Assembly: GCA_002839435.1 (NCBI GenBank)
Contig: PGYA01000038.1
Location: 11,164 to 53,013, forward strand
Length of the DNA stretch: 41,850 bases
Source: Candidatus Riflebacteria bacterium HGW-Riflebacteria-2
GTDB taxonomy: Bacteria > Muiribacteriota > Ozemobacteria > Ozemobacterales > Ozemobacteraceae
Direction of reading: 5' to 3'
Part shown: piece after piece, positions 1-9,530 of the stretch
Layout of the letters: each line of letters begins with the position of its first letter
Numbering within the stretch: the stretch's first letter is position 1
Translations under genes and position numbers: made by a program
Notes under the pieces: model-generated
Database searches by the model: none
Told to the model about the DNA's origin: nothing
What the model saw: only the letters and a program-made list of their open reading frames with translations

Positions 1-1
1 T

Positions 2-109
2 GGCGGTTCAACCCAGATTTTGCTGCTTACCCTGATCGGGGTTGGCACTTTGATTAATGCCATAATGCTGATTTTTCTTGTTTACGAGGTAAAAAAAAAC
101 GCAGGTTGA
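2..109 (+). CDS. C-terminal end of an upstream membrane protein (partial)
   Basis: An open frame runs from the window edge to a TGA at 107-109. Its 35 visible residues are one strongly hydrophobic segment (ILLLTLIGVGTLINAIMLIF) followed by a short basic tail ending KKNAG, so this is the last transmembrane helix of a protein that begins outside the window. The stop overlaps the TTG start of the next gene (TTGA, 106-109), which suggests the same operon as the ABC permeases and translational coupling. Family unknown: too little is present to identify it. Confidence 0.5.
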   Translation, partial: GGSTQILLLTLIGVGTLINAIMLIFLVYEVKKNAG

Positions 110-1014
110 TCGGTAAACCGCGGCGCAGCGGGCCGATCGAAAAGTCACAGCGGGTTCTTCTTTTTCTGTCACCCTGGCTGATTACCTTTGCCGTTTTCTG
201 GCTGTACCCTCTGGTGTTTTCTTTGATATTGAGCTTCTGCGACTATGATGTCTTCCATCCGGCCGTGTTCAGCTTCGCTGGCCTGAAAAATTACCTGCGA
301 TTGTTCAGTGATGGAGACTTTGTTCAGTCCTTTTTCAACACTCTGATTTTTGTGATCGGCACGACGCCGGTTACCACGCTGCTGGCTCTGACGCTGGCGT
401 TGATGGTTAACAACGTCAGCCGTGGCAGCCAGGTTTTTCGTTCGATTTTCTTTTTGCCTTCAATTATTTCAATTGTTGTCACGGCGACTATTTTCAAGTC
501 GATGTACTCACCGATAGGAGCCCTCAATCGCCTGTTGGCAGTATTCGGGTTGCCCGGTCAGGCCTGGCTTATCGAAAAAAATCTGGCGCTGCCGGCAATC
601 ATGGTGATGAACATCTGGGCCTACACCGGCTATTACATGGTTCTATATCTGGCCGCGCTCAAGGCCGTGCCGCGGCAGCTGTACGAGGCCGCTGAGGTTG
701 ATGGCGCCACCGAATGGCAGCAGTTTCGCTATATTACTCTGCCGCAGATTCATTACATGACAATTTTCATTCTGACCGTCAATACTATCCGCAGCTGGCA
801 GGTATTTCCCGAAGTCTTCACTTTGACCAGCGGTGGGCCGGTCGGACGCACCAACACTCTCGTGCACCACCTGTATGAAACCGCTTTCAGATATCACGAG
901 ATGGGTTATTCTGCTGCGATTTCTTACATACTGCTGGCAATAATCATGACTTTCTCGTTGGTGCAGATGTATGTTCTACAGGGCCGCGGCCGGAAAAAGG
1001 GTAAAAAAGCATGA
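106..1014 (+). CDS. Carbohydrate ABC transporter permease, MalF/UgpA type
   Basis: Inner-membrane permease subunit of a binding-protein-dependent ABC importer, probably for a sugar or polyol. It has about six hydrophobic segments, starting near residue 18 (LLFLSPWLITFAVFWLYPLV). Near residues 193-212 there is the cytoplasmic EAA loop (LYEAAEVDGATEWQQFRYIT, then LPQI) that docks on the ATPase subunit. The length of 302 residues is normal. The start is a TTG at 106 that overlaps the preceding stop; the only Shine-Dalgarno-like stretch, GAGGT at 86-90, lies about 15 nt upstream. The next gene overlaps by four bases (ATGA). No binding protein or ATPase gene is in the window, so they must lie upstream or elsewhere. 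The substrate cannot be told from the sequence. Confidence 0.9.
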   Translation: MIGKPRRSGPIEKSQRVLLFLSPWLITFAVFWLYPLVFSLILSFCDYDVFHPAVFSFAGLKNYLRLFSDGDFVQSFFNTLIFVIGTTPVTTLLALTLALMVNNVSRGSQVFRSIFFLPSIISIVVTATIFKSMYSPIGALNRLLAVFGLPGQAWLIEKNLALPAIMVMNIWAYTGYYMVLYLAALKAVPRQLYEAAEVDGATEWQQFRYITLPQIHYMTIFILTVNTIRSWQVFPEVFTLTSGGPVGRTNTLVHHLYETAFRYHEMGYSAAISYILLAIIMTFSLVQMYVLQGRGRKKGKKA

Positions 1015-1826
1015 CACAAAACAGTTTCAGACAAAAAGGGCTGTTTGCCATTCTCACCGCACTGGCGCTGAGCTATCTCTATCCATGGCTTTATATGCTG
1101 CTGCGTTCATTTTTGCGGCATGAGCCCGGGCTTTCTGACGGCAATGGCCTGTTCACTCTTGAATATTACCGGCTTGTGCTCGGCAATGCAGGGTTTCCGA
1201 CTTATCTGTTCAACAGCTTTTTTGTGCTTACCATAGTGCTGATCGCCAACGTGGTATTCTCGGTCATGGTCGGCTATGCCTTCGCGCGCTATCGTTTTCC
1301 CTTCAAGAACGTCATGTTCTGGATGGTTCTGGTGACGCTGATGGTGCCAAAACAGACGCTGATGATACCTCTGCTCGACCTGATGGTGCGCATGGGTCTG
1401 CACAATACCCTGTGGGCGCTGATATTGCCATTCTGCGTCGATGGCTTCAACCTCTTTCTGATGAAACAGTATATTCAGGGTCTGCCGCCTGACCTCGAAG
1501 ACGCGGCCCGCGCCGACGGCGCCGGTGAAATCGGCATTCTCTGGCATGTTATCGCGCCGCTCAGTCGCCCGGCTATCGCCGTGCTGATCATCAACACCGC
1601 GATCATCAACTGGAACTCATTTCTGTTTCCGCTGATTCTAACCGACACCGCGTCGGTGCGCACTTTGCCGGTCGCTCTCGCCATGTTTTCGCAGGGACCG
1701 CATGCGACCGACTGGGGCGCATTGATGGCAGGCGCTTCGGTCAGCTCACTGCCGATAATCGCGATTTTCTGGATGTTTCAGAAAGAAATCATCGAAGGCA
1801 TCACCAGCGGCGCTCTCAAGGACTGA
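1011..1826 (+). CDS. Carbohydrate ABC transporter permease, MalG/UgpE type
   Basis: Second permease of the heterodimeric channel. It shows an N-terminal membrane helix (residues ~10-30), further hydrophobic segments and the EAA loop near residues 160-180 (LEDAARADGAGEIGILWHVI), followed by IAPLSRPAI. The C-terminal FQKEIIEGITSGALKD is typical of the MalG group. At 271 residues it has the usual length. The ATG start overlaps the stop of the first permease (ATGA at 1011-1014), so the two are translationally coupled and presumably made in equal amounts. Its 3' end overlaps the convergent gamma-glutamyltransferase gene by 11 bp, and no obvious terminator hairpin was seen between them. Confidence 0.9.
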   Translation: MTQNSFRQKGLFAILTALALSYLYPWLYMLLRSFLRHEPGLSDGNGLFTLEYYRLVLGNAGFPTYLFNSFFVLTIVLIANVVFSVMVGYAFARYRFPFKNVMFWMVLVTLMVPKQTLMIPLLDLMVRMGLHNTLWALILPFCVDGFNLFLMKQYIQGLPPDLEDAARADGAGEIGILWHVIAPLSRPAIAVLIINTAIINWNSFLFPLILTDTASVRTLPVALAMFSQGPHATDWGALMAGASVSSLPIIAIFWMFQKEIIEGITSGALKD

Positions 1827-3411
1827 CCAGATCATAGGCGGCGCAGGAACCATCGCGGCGCGGGTCGGCGAGTGCCTTGAACTGCGTGCCTTCGGCGATG
1901 ATTGCCGAGAGCAGCCCAAAGTAATCGTCGCAGCCAGGTTTTACAGTTGTCTCTGGAAACCACTGTTCGAGGGTTTTTGCCAGCGAAGTATCGGGCTGCC
2001 ACTCGACAATAAGTTTCTGATGATGATCGAGAAAATAGCGCGGACTGCTGATCAGATGGTCGGTCTGCTGTGGCCGCCGCAGAAATCTGGCCAGCGCAAG
2101 ACCCGTGTTGAAAACTATGCGTTCAGAACCGGCGCCGCCGATTGCCAGCACTGCTCGTCCATTCCTGGTGACAATGATAGGAGATTTGGTTGATACTGGG
2201 CCGGCGGAAAGAGGGTATTCGTCAGGATAGTCTGACACAGCGTCGGTAAAATTGCGCAGACCGTTGTTGTAAAAAAAGCCGGCCGGTGAAAACTCGCCGG
2301 TGCCAAAGTGGCTGCCGAGAGTTAGCGTCATCGAGACCAGCATACCGTTTTTGTCGGCAACGCATAGATGCGTGGTATTGCCGTTCTCGACAACGTCGCC
2401 GCTACGGTTAACCACAATGCTGTCGGCGAATTCGATAAAGCGATATGGGTCGGCAAGGCAGCCTGCCATGTTTTCATACCTGGCCTGCAGTATTCTGCGC
2501 CCGGCCCGTGCGGTAGCCAGAATGTCTTCAGGACGTTGCTCATGCAGGTCGATTCTGCTGTTCAGCAGGTCTTCGGCGAGCTTGATGCTGGCGATAGAGC
2601 ATGCTGGTGGTGGGTTGCCATAGAGCGAATAATTCTGCCAGTCACGGCGAACCGGCTTTACCTGCAAAGTTCTGACAAGAGCCAGATCGCTGATACGGTA
2701 TTCTGAACCATGTTTCTGCATGTTGGCGATCAGGGTTTTCGCAGCCTCGCCACGATAAAACGAGCGCCCGTCGTCGCTGGCAATTTCGGCCAGGGTACCG
2801 GCCAGAAGAGGTTGTCGTAGAATCTGACCGGCACGCAACGGGTAACCCTGCGGCGCCAGAAAATTTATCGCTGCCGGATCTTCGATTTTCGGCAGGGTTT
2901 TTTCGATGGTCTTTTCAAGGTAGGCGCTGATTTTGAATCCGTCAGCGGCTGCGCTGATGGCTGGTTTTACCAGTGTCGCAAGCGGCTGGCTGCCATACTG
3001 GCGGCGGAGTCGCAGCAGCAGATCAGGAACTGTCGGCAGGCCAATATGGTTGACAATTTTGTGCCTGCCGGCCAGGCGCGGGCGTTTGACCGAGGCATCC
3101 CAGGCTTCGACGCGGTCACCAGGCAGATATACCAGGGCAAAGCCGTCGCCGCCAATGCCTGAATTACTGAAATCAACGACACCGAGCATAAAACCGGCAG
3201 CTATTGCGGCATCAACCGCATTTCCGCCTGCGCGCAGTATCTGCAAGGCTGCCGCCGCTGCCAGCGGATGACCGCAGCTGACCGCTCCTGCATTGCCCTG
3301 CGTGATAAAGCAGCGTTCATCGCCGGCATAATCCGTCTGCTGCCGCCGTGCAGCAGTCTGTTGCACCACTGCCAGCATAAGCAACAACAAAATAAAGAGT
3401 CTGCGTTGCAT
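1816..3411 (-). CDS. ggt: Gamma-glutamyltransferase, secreted
   Basis: Ntn-hydrolase that cleaves gamma-glutamyl bonds of glutathione and related peptides, normally in the periplasm. The ATG at 3411 gives a clean signal peptide (MQRRLFILLLLMLAVVQQTAA) and 531 residues; an ATG six codons upstream (3429) is possible but adds only MKGHIK. Family signatures: HPLAAAAALQILRAGGNAVDAA near the mature N terminus, GIGGDGF, then NTTHLCVAD, whose first Thr (codon 2374-2376) is the expected autoprocessing site and nucleophile, and the NNGLRNF and GGAGSERI stretches. The proenzyme should split before that Thr into large and small subunits. The final loop is GGAGSERI rather than the more usual PGG, a small deviation. 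Convergent with the permease operon. Confidence 0.88.
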   Translation of the reverse strand: MQRRLFILLLLMLAVVQQTAARRQQTDYAGDERCFITQGNAGAVSCGHPLAAAAALQILRAGGNAVDAAIAAGFMLGVVDFSNSGIGGDGFALVYLPGDRVEAWDASVKRPRLAGRHKIVNHIGLPTVPDLLLRLRRQYGSQPLATLVKPAISAAADGFKISAYLEKTIEKTLPKIEDPAAINFLAPQGYPLRAGQILRQPLLAGTLAEIASDDGRSFYRGEAAKTLIANMQKHGSEYRISDLALVRTLQVKPVRRDWQNYSLYGNPPPACSIASIKLAEDLLNSRIDLHEQRPEDILATARAGRRILQARYENMAGCLADPYRFIEFADSIVVNRSGDVVENGNTTHLCVADKNGMLVSMTLTLGSHFGTGEFSPAGFFYNNGLRNFTDAVSDYPDEYPLSAGPVSTKSPIIVTRNGRAVLAIGGAGSERIVFNTGLALARFLRRPQQTDHLISSPRYFLDHHQKLIVEWQPDTSLAKTLEQWFPETTVKPGCDDYFGLLSAIIAEGTQFKALADPRRDGSCAAYDLVSP

Positions 3412-3445
3412 TTTTATGTGCCCCTTCATCTGACATTTTCACAAA

Positions 3446-3451
3446 ATTATA
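3446..3451 (-). promoter_or_regulatory. Candidate -10 box for the gamma-glutamyltransferase gene
   Basis: On the minus strand there is a perfect TATAAT about 35 bases before the ATG at 3411. No good -35 hexamer is seen at 16-18 bp spacing, so the call is weak. Confidence 0.3.
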
Positions 3452-3500
3452 GCCGAGATCAGACAACAATTTCACTTAAAATGTGAAGGGAAGAAGAGTT

Positions 3501-3530
3501 TTCCGCAGATTACGCTTATTTCCGCAGATT
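3501..3530. repeat. Tandem TTCCGCAGATT repeat
   Basis: The 11-mer TTCCGCAGATT occurs twice, at 3501-3511 and 3520-3530 (19-bp period), in the non-coding stretch 3412-3744. Related 20-mers lie at 3701-3720 (inverted) and 32594-32613. The 330-bp spacer holds only these repeats, the GAGGAGCGTAGCGAC-type element at 3578-3617 and the promoter of the flanking minus-strand gene. Confidence 0.6.
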
Positions 3531-3577
3531 TGCAAAAACGAGTGCTTTGTCAAAGTTGAATCGCATGGTAAAAAATG

Positions 3578-3617
3578 GTCATTGCGAGGAGCGTAGCGAC
3601 AAAGCGGTATGCCACCC
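3578..3617. repeat. Intergenic repeat of the CATTGCGAGGAGCG type
   Basis: The stretch CATTGCGAGGAGCGTAGCGA, followed by CAAAGCGGTA, closely resembles a short intergenic repeat that I recall in near-identical form from many unrelated bacterial genomes (CATTGCGAGGAGCGAAGCGAC...). Its mobility mechanism is not evident here; only one copy is in the window. Confidence 0.5.
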
Positions 3618-3700
3618 TCTTCGTGATGACGGATAACACCAGATTCAATGTTGACAGCTCAATAGTGCTTTTATCGGATGAGTTTCAAATTTATCAGCAA

Positions 3701-3720
3701 AATCTGGGTAATCTGTGGAT
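3701..3720. repeat. Dispersed 20-mer, inverted copy
   Basis: Read on the minus strand, 3720-3701 is ATCCACAGATTACCCAGATT. This matches 17 of 20 bases of 32594-32613 and shares its core with the repeats at 3501-3530. It lies 25 bases beyond the stop codon of the cyclase operon. Confidence 0.55.
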
Positions 3721-3744
3721 GCATTCTTGAAAATGCGTGCCAGA

Positions 3745-6612
3745 TCAAGTTTGTATAGCTTTCAGCAGCCAGGCTTCGACGGCCTGGGTTTTGCCTTTGA
3801 CCGAGCTGATCGGCAGTTTTTCGCAGGTATGGCCGTCAGGCACGGCTTCGACCAGAGCGCCGCTGATGATTACGCCGCCTTCTGGCTGTTTGCCGGCAAC
3901 TGAGGCGAGGCGCGCCGACAGGTTGACCGGGTCGCCGACGACAGTGCGCGACAGGCGGGCTTCGGCAGCGCCCATAATGCCGGCCACGACGATTCCGGTG
4001 TTGACGCCGGCGGCGACACGATGGCCGGTGCGGGCAAATACCAGTTCGCTTATGTAGAGTGACGTTTTAATGGCATTTGTCTGATGCTTGCGATCTTCGC
4101 CATGATGCTCAAATACGATCATGATCTTGTCTTCGATCATCTTGTCGATTTCGCCGCCAAACATGCGGGTTGCCTCATCTGCAGCCTGCAATAAACTCTG
4201 CAGCAGTTCAAAAATCTGGTGTTCGTCGTGGCTGTTCTGAAAATTCGCGAAATCACAGACTCCGGCAAAGACGATAGTCGCATTGCGCAGTTCAGACTTT
4301 TCGGCAAGCGCATCGATTTCCTGCCCGGCTACCACTTCGCGGCGGACAGATTCGCTGACGAATCCCCTGAGCAGGCTGCCTTCGCGTAGACCCGCGGCTA
4401 TGCGGTTAAAAGCTGCGCCGATTTCGGCAAATTCATCGGGGTGATTTTCGTCGATCTCAACCTGGTAATTGCCGGCGGTTATCTGATTGGTCGCGTCGGT
4501 CAGTTCGTGCAGAGGACTGGTAAAATAACGGGCCCCGGCCATCGCGAGAGAAATACTGACAAGTGCGAGAGCAGCAAGAAAAAGCAGGGCCCTGTTTTCG
4601 AGATCCTTGCGGTAGGCAGCGAAGCTGGCAATGGTTTCGCTGCCGGCAACCGTATAAAATGAATAATTGCAGGGAAATGCCTGTCCGATGACGATAGTCT
4701 CGTCTGACTTTTCTACGCTGGCGGTCTGTGCTCGATTGAAGTGGGCATTTTTTGCAAGGTTCAGCAGATGCGGGCGCCTGGCTTCGGTTTCTTCAAGTGT
4801 ATGCTTCAATGTGTCAGTAGAGCGTTCATTTCCCCATATTGCCAGTCGGGGCGATCGTGATTTCAGATCGAGAAACTGCACCGGAAAGTCGTGCGCTGCA
4901 TTTTTTTCATCCATGTGCCAGGTGATGTAGGCATGATAGCGGTCGCCAAATCTTATTGGCATACCGAAAAGCTTGTTTTTCTTATATGTTGTTCTGATAT
5001 CGAGATACATGGGGGAATAGCGACGAAAGTTGAAAAAGATGTCTGGCCCGAACAACTGCAAAAAGAAGTCGCGGGAATATTCACCCTTGAGGTCGTCCTG
5101 AATCTGCTGCCGGCGCTGGCGTGCGCTTACTTTACCATTGTTGTTATGGTAATCGAGAATTTCGACGAAGCGGTCGTTGAAAAAGCTGGTGAAATCACGG
5201 TCTTTGCCTTCAGCCCGGTATTGGTCGTCATCACGCAGCGATACCGCGACGAATTCGCCGTCGTCACGGCACATCCATAAAGAGGTGAAGTAACGGCTCA
5301 AAAGCTGGCTGTCGAGTGTCTGCAACAGTTTGATGCAATAGTTGAAATCATCTGAGCCGGTGTAAGGGTCGCGTGTATAACTGCTGATTCGTTCGATAGA
5401 ATCGAATGTCCGCACCAGATTAAGACGGTTGAGAAAACTGTCGTTCGTCTGCTGGTCAAGATCGTTAAGCTCGCCGGTAAGCTTTTCGGAAGTGGCGCTC
5501 TGAATGTTGTTGTAACTTGTCTGCAGATATTCGTTGGCCAGATAGATCATTGAAAACAGTGGTAGTATGAACAACATGAGAAAAATCACCGGTATGAGAT
5601 ATCTGATCTTAAGATCAGAACCCCGGTTGAGCATGATTTTCTGGCCGATCAAGATAAACAGAAGGGTAGAAACTGCAGCAAGAGCCATTATTGGCAGATG
5701 AGCGGCCTTCTGCTCTGCCCTGTATGAGGCCGGTGGCCCGGATACTGCAAACAAGCGGGTTTCGCTGCGCTGGTCGATCGCTCCCAGATATACCCGGCAG
5801 TCGTCGATAACGACAGTTTCAGGCATTGGGCTGGCCCCGGCGATAAACTTCGTCAGTTTGTCACGCAGCGAAGCTTTGTCGTTGAACCATGACGAAAACA
5901 CAGGCTGAGTCGAGCTTTCCGCGACACAGCCGGTTCCAAAGTCATCGTCGGCGTTGCGAATCTTGCGTTTGAGTGATTCAAACCATGAAACCGGCTGCAG
6001 GTTGGCGAGTGCCAGTACGTAAATTTCAGGATTCAGGCTTCTGCCGAAGATAACGCGCATACCATCTTTGAAGCGAAAGGGAATTATTGTGCTGCTGATG
6101 AGAGCTCCGGCCTCTTCTTCGAGAGTTGCCGCAAAGTAGCCTGTCCACGGAGGGTTTTTCTGAATCAGGGTGTTTTGGCTGAAATTTTGTAGAATCTCGT
6201 CGATCCCGAGCCTGGCACCGTAGCGAAAAGTTTTGATGTTTCTGCGATTTTCGCTCAAGCGCAGCATGAAAGCTATTTCACATGGGTAATCAACATTCTC
6301 GAGCAACTCGTCGGCAAGTTCCTTGAAAAAAGTGCCGGCATCGGCTGATCTTGCCCGCAAAGAGTAATATGCTTCCGCCTGCTGATTATCAAGAATCACC
6401 TTGCGGGCAAGTCGCGCTACGTTCATCTGAAACTGGCTGTCCGAAGACATCGGCATTGCCAGCTCTTCCAGACGCGAGGTGATAACGCGTGACCGTTCTT
6501 CTTCGAACGCGTCTGTCTTGATTCTAGCCGCTTCGCGCATGGCGAGATAGACGCTGGCAGGCGGGAAAAAGAGAATTACAGAGGTCAGCAGCAGCATTAA
6601 AAGTTTTTTCAT
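3745..6612 (-). CDS. Membrane sensor / class III nucleotide cyclase, type B subunit (second pair)
   Basis: 955 residues: TM1 at ~3-25, a ~275-residue sensor region, TM2 (~303-324) and TM3 (~331-355), a second ~310-residue sensor loop, TM4 (~670-695), a HAMP linker (DATNQITAGNYQVEI) and a class III cyclase domain (~775-945). Catalytic inventory against the family: the first metal Asp is replaced (FAG784), the second Asp is kept but in MIED828 instead of IGD. The base-recognising Lys824 and Asp894, the transition-state Asn897 and Arg901 are all present (VVGDPVNLSAR). It therefore looks like a C2-type half, inactive as a homodimer but able to complement a type A partner. The ATG overlaps the stop of the upstream type A gene (ATGA, 6609-6612). 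Last gene of the operon. ATP versus GTP use is inferred (Lys/Asp favour ATP). Confidence 0.85.
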   Translation of the reverse strand: MKKLLMLLLTSVILFFPPASVYLAMREAARIKTDAFEEERSRVITSRLEELAMPMSSDSQFQMNVARLARKVILDNQQAEAYYSLRARSADAGTFFKELADELLENVDYPCEIAFMLRLSENRRNIKTFRYGARLGIDEILQNFSQNTLIQKNPPWTGYFAATLEEEAGALISSTIIPFRFKDGMRVIFGRSLNPEIYVLALANLQPVSWFESLKRKIRNADDDFGTGCVAESSTQPVFSSWFNDKASLRDKLTKFIAGASPMPETVVIDDCRVYLGAIDQRSETRLFAVSGPPASYRAEQKAAHLPIMALAAVSTLLFILIGQKIMLNRGSDLKIRYLIPVIFLMLFILPLFSMIYLANEYLQTSYNNIQSATSEKLTGELNDLDQQTNDSFLNRLNLVRTFDSIERISSYTRDPYTGSDDFNYCIKLLQTLDSQLLSRYFTSLWMCRDDGEFVAVSLRDDDQYRAEGKDRDFTSFFNDRFVEILDYHNNNGKVSARQRRQQIQDDLKGEYSRDFFLQLFGPDIFFNFRRYSPMYLDIRTTYKKNKLFGMPIRFGDRYHAYITWHMDEKNAAHDFPVQFLDLKSRSPRLAIWGNERSTDTLKHTLEETEARRPHLLNLAKNAHFNRAQTASVEKSDETIVIGQAFPCNYSFYTVAGSETIASFAAYRKDLENRALLFLAALALVSISLAMAGARYFTSPLHELTDATNQITAGNYQVEIDENHPDEFAEIGAAFNRIAAGLREGSLLRGFVSESVRREVVAGQEIDALAEKSELRNATIVFAGVCDFANFQNSHDEHQIFELLQSLLQAADEATRMFGGEIDKMIEDKIMIVFEHHGEDRKHQTNAIKTSLYISELVFARTGHRVAAGVNTGIVVAGIMGAAEARLSRTVVGDPVNLSARLASVAGKQPEGGVIISGALVEAVPDGHTCEKLPISSVKGKTQAVEAWLLKAIQT

Positions 6613-9530
6613 AGCGGCGCCTCGAGGTCGAGGAGCTCATAGCTGCCTTCGTTGTGCGCACAGAAATGCTGTTTCAATTCAGGAATCATATGTATCAGTG
6701 ACTCAGAGATGATAATGGCGGTATGCCTGCTGCTTTTGCTTTGCGTTTCGAGTTGTTCGGCAACACTTCTCGCACTGCCGATAATGGTGAATTCAGAGCG
6801 GCTGCCCGAAGCGAGAGCGCCGGCGATAACCGTTCCATAAGCAAGCCCTATGCCGATATCATAGGCAAACAGTTTTCGCTGGCGCCTTTCTGCAATAATC
6901 TGGTGATGGCGCCGCATCATCGCTGCCGCAGCTCTGACGGCGTTCAGGCAGGAATCTGCACTATCTCCGGGAAAAAAGGCGACGACGGCATCACCGATAA
7001 ACTGGTCGACGCGGCCGCCGTTACTGTTGATTGCCTCGACCATGCCCCGCAGGTGCTGGTTGAGCATCTGACTTATCAGTACCGGGGGATTGGCTTCTGA
7101 ATGCGTGGTAAAGCTGCGCACGTCAGAGAAAAGTATCACTCCGGCAAGTTTTTGCGCACTTGTCTGGGCGGTTGCCGAAGCGATCTGGTTGTCGAAGGTT
7201 GTTGAAACGAATTTGCCCAGCATCTGCCGCTCTTTCAGGCCGACGACCATGTTGTTGGTTGCGGTAGCCAGTTCGCCAAGCTCGTTGTCGTATTCATACT
7301 CGAAGCGTTGCCGGAAATCGCCGGTTGCGATTGCGGCAAAGATACCGGAGAGAAGTCCGGTCGGTCCGATGAACAAACTCGCTGCTCCGGCCGAAAGCAC
7401 GTAGATAAACAGCGCCATCAGGCAGAAGCTGCATAAAAGCAGAAATTGACGCCAGTCTGCTTCCCTGGCAAGATCAGAAATGTCGATGGCGGCTCCACCA
7501 TACCAGGCGCCGAGTTGAGGCATGGGTTCGTAGACATATATCTGGCCAGACTGGCGCAGAATCAGACCGATCTGTGAGCTGGCAGCCGATTCAGCCAGGT
7601 TCAGCAGAGTCTGCCCGTTTTCTGATCCGATGAACTGTCGGGCAGTGGCTGGTATAATTCTTCGGGCAGTTGACAGATTGCGGTTGAAACAGGCGAAGGT
7701 GGTCTCGCCATTTCGGTTGGCGTGCATCAGGTCGTGGTCAAGCATGTATTCTAGCGTTCGCATGGTGCTGACGCTGATGACGAGATATACAGGCAGCCCA
7801 CGTTCATCGATAATGATGCTGTTGTAAAAGAAGTTTATCGAGCTGGTGCCAGTTTTCATATAGGTCAGGCGTTCGACTGAATCGAGAAACAGCTCTCTGG
7901 CAACTGATTTGCCCATATTGTCGAAGATGCCGAGCAGTGTTTTCTGCATGGCAGACATTTTTATAGCGGGCATTTGCGGGCTGTACAGAGCAAAAAGACG
8001 CGAAATCGATTCGCAGGCGACAGCGAAATAGTCGAGATGAAAGCGCGCCATCGCAGTGTGTGCGGGTGTTGCCGAGATGTGACAGGGTTCGTGCCCCGGC
8101 TGGAAAATCAGCATGTATTGCAGGTTATAGTTGCGCTTTTTGAGTTCGGCGTCAAGAGAAGCGAAGCCCTGTCGCTGACTGTAAGGCGTGGCGAACTGCT
8201 CCTGAAGTTCGGGTCTTTTCAGAAGATCACTCAGTAGCATCGCACACCAGTTGCTGGTATTCTCTGATTTCTGGTCGAAGTTGCGCAATGTAGTGCGGGC
8301 GTCGTTGATGCGGCTTCTTATCCTGATCTCAGCCGACTCGTCGATAAGATGCAGAACCATGATTACCAGCAGAGCAACCGGCAACATGCCGGTCATGAAA
8401 AACAACAGTCTGAATGTCGTCGACAGCGAAAGACTGCCTTGTCTGCGATTTTGCAGAAAATAAACGACCCAGGTGAGCAGGGCGATTATCGCGAAAGCTG
8501 CCGGCCAAGGTGGGGCTGATGGTGCGTTGCCGGCAGCGCTGATGATTGCAAATGAATAAGAGGTTTCTGTGTCGATGAAATCATGAAACAACCAGCGGCC
8601 ATCGACAGGGTTTATCTGTCTGGGTTTGAGGCTGCCATGGCCCCAGTGCTTTTTGAGAACCTGCAGAGCTGCTATAGATTCGGCGTCTTTGTGCAGATGT
8701 TCTGGCACAATCGGTTTAAATACCGGCTCCAGCTGTGGCGAATTTGCAAAAACCGCGAGGCCAATCCCTGGGTCTGTCTTACTGATCCGGTCAGCGAGCC
8801 TTTGTAGTGCAGCCTGGGCATCTTCGACGAAGGCGCCGGGCAAGAGGCTGATAAAGCCTATAAATCGGTTCTGGCCGAGTTCAAGCACCCGCCAGCACAG
8901 GTAACGGTGTTTGCCTTCAAAAATTACCGGCGTCATCCGGCCCTGGCGTTCGGTTGCCAGATGTTGCGGTGAAGAGTTTTCACCAAACATGCCGCTGATG
9001 AAGCGTTCATGCAGGCGGTTGCCTGAGGTTTCACCGGTGTCGCCGGCAAGATGGCAGAGTGCTTCGAAAACTCTTATGAACGCCCGTTTTTTCTGGTTCA
9101 TCAGTCCATCGCCTTCGATGAGCTCGAACCGGTCGTGGGTTTGTAGAAAAGCCCAGGTCTGGCATTGCAGTGCAATTTCGGGGTCGAGATTTTCGACAAA
9201 AGACTGTTTCAGCAGTGAAGCCAGCTCGTGATCAGTACTGTTTGAAGCTTTTTCAAGATAGTCGGCAATCGCTTTGAATGATTGTTCTGCCTGGCGTTCG
9301 ATTGTGTATTCTGATCTGACCCTTGCTGCAAGAATGTTGGCGCGGTTCAACCACTCGTCTTCGGCGCGTTCTTGTCTGGCATTTCTGAAGCGCTGAAGCG
9401 AACCAGCAAAAATGAAATACAAAATCAGGCCGAGAACGATCGGAAAAAAGAAGACGAAAGCAGAGCGGGTATGCCACTGCCTATGCATGCCAGTCTGCTT
9501 TCCGGCTGATGCTGTAGGCTTCGACTGCAT
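6609..9530 (-). CDS. Membrane sensor / class III nucleotide cyclase, type A subunit (second pair)
   Basis: 973 residues with TM1 (~23-45), an N-terminal sensor region, paired TM2/TM3 (~336-358 and ~366-394), a second sensor loop, TM4 (~692-722), HAMP and a cyclase domain (~795-955). Both metal-binding Asps are present with the canonical 44-residue spacing: Asp803 (FSDVRSFT) and Asp847 (FIGDAVVAFF). The Lys position is Gln843, the base Asp is Ser919, the transition-state Asn is Ser922 and the Arg is Gln926. It is therefore a C1-type half that should need a type B partner. Two starts are possible: ATG 9530 (50-bp overlap with the upstream gene, AAGGGC ahead) or ATG 9488 (8-bp overlap, GGAAAG nine bases ahead). 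Either way translation is probably coupled. Residue numbers use 9530. Confidence 0.85.
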   Translation of the reverse strand: MQSKPTASAGKQTGMHRQWHTRSAFVFFFPIVLGLILYFIFAGSLQRFRNARQERAEDEWLNRANILAARVRSEYTIERQAEQSFKAIADYLEKASNSTDHELASLLKQSFVENLDPEIALQCQTWAFLQTHDRFELIEGDGLMNQKKRAFIRVFEALCHLAGDTGETSGNRLHERFISGMFGENSSPQHLATERQGRMTPVIFEGKHRYLCWRVLELGQNRFIGFISLLPGAFVEDAQAALQRLADRISKTDPGIGLAVFANSPQLEPVFKPIVPEHLHKDAESIAALQVLKKHWGHGSLKPRQINPVDGRWLFHDFIDTETSYSFAIISAAGNAPSAPPWPAAFAIIALLTWVVYFLQNRRQGSLSLSTTFRLLFFMTGMLPVALLVIMVLHLIDESAEIRIRSRINDARTTLRNFDQKSENTSNWCAMLLSDLLKRPELQEQFATPYSQRQGFASLDAELKKRNYNLQYMLIFQPGHEPCHISATPAHTAMARFHLDYFAVACESISRLFALYSPQMPAIKMSAMQKTLLGIFDNMGKSVARELFLDSVERLTYMKTGTSSINFFYNSIIIDERGLPVYLVISVSTMRTLEYMLDHDLMHANRNGETTFACFNRNLSTARRIIPATARQFIGSENGQTLLNLAESAASSQIGLILRQSGQIYVYEPMPQLGAWYGGAAIDISDLAREADWRQFLLLCSFCLMALFIYVLSAGAASLFIGPTGLLSGIFAAIATGDFRQRFEYEYDNELGELATATNNMVVGLKERQMLGKFVSTTFDNQIASATAQTSAQKLAGVILFSDVRSFTTHSEANPPVLISQMLNQHLRGMVEAINSNGGRVDQFIGDAVVAFFPGDSADSCLNAVRAAAAMMRRHHQIIAERRQRKLFAYDIGIGLAYGTVIAGALASGSRSEFTIIGSARSVAEQLETQSKSSRHTAIIISESLIHMIPELKQHFCAHNEGSYELLDLEAPL

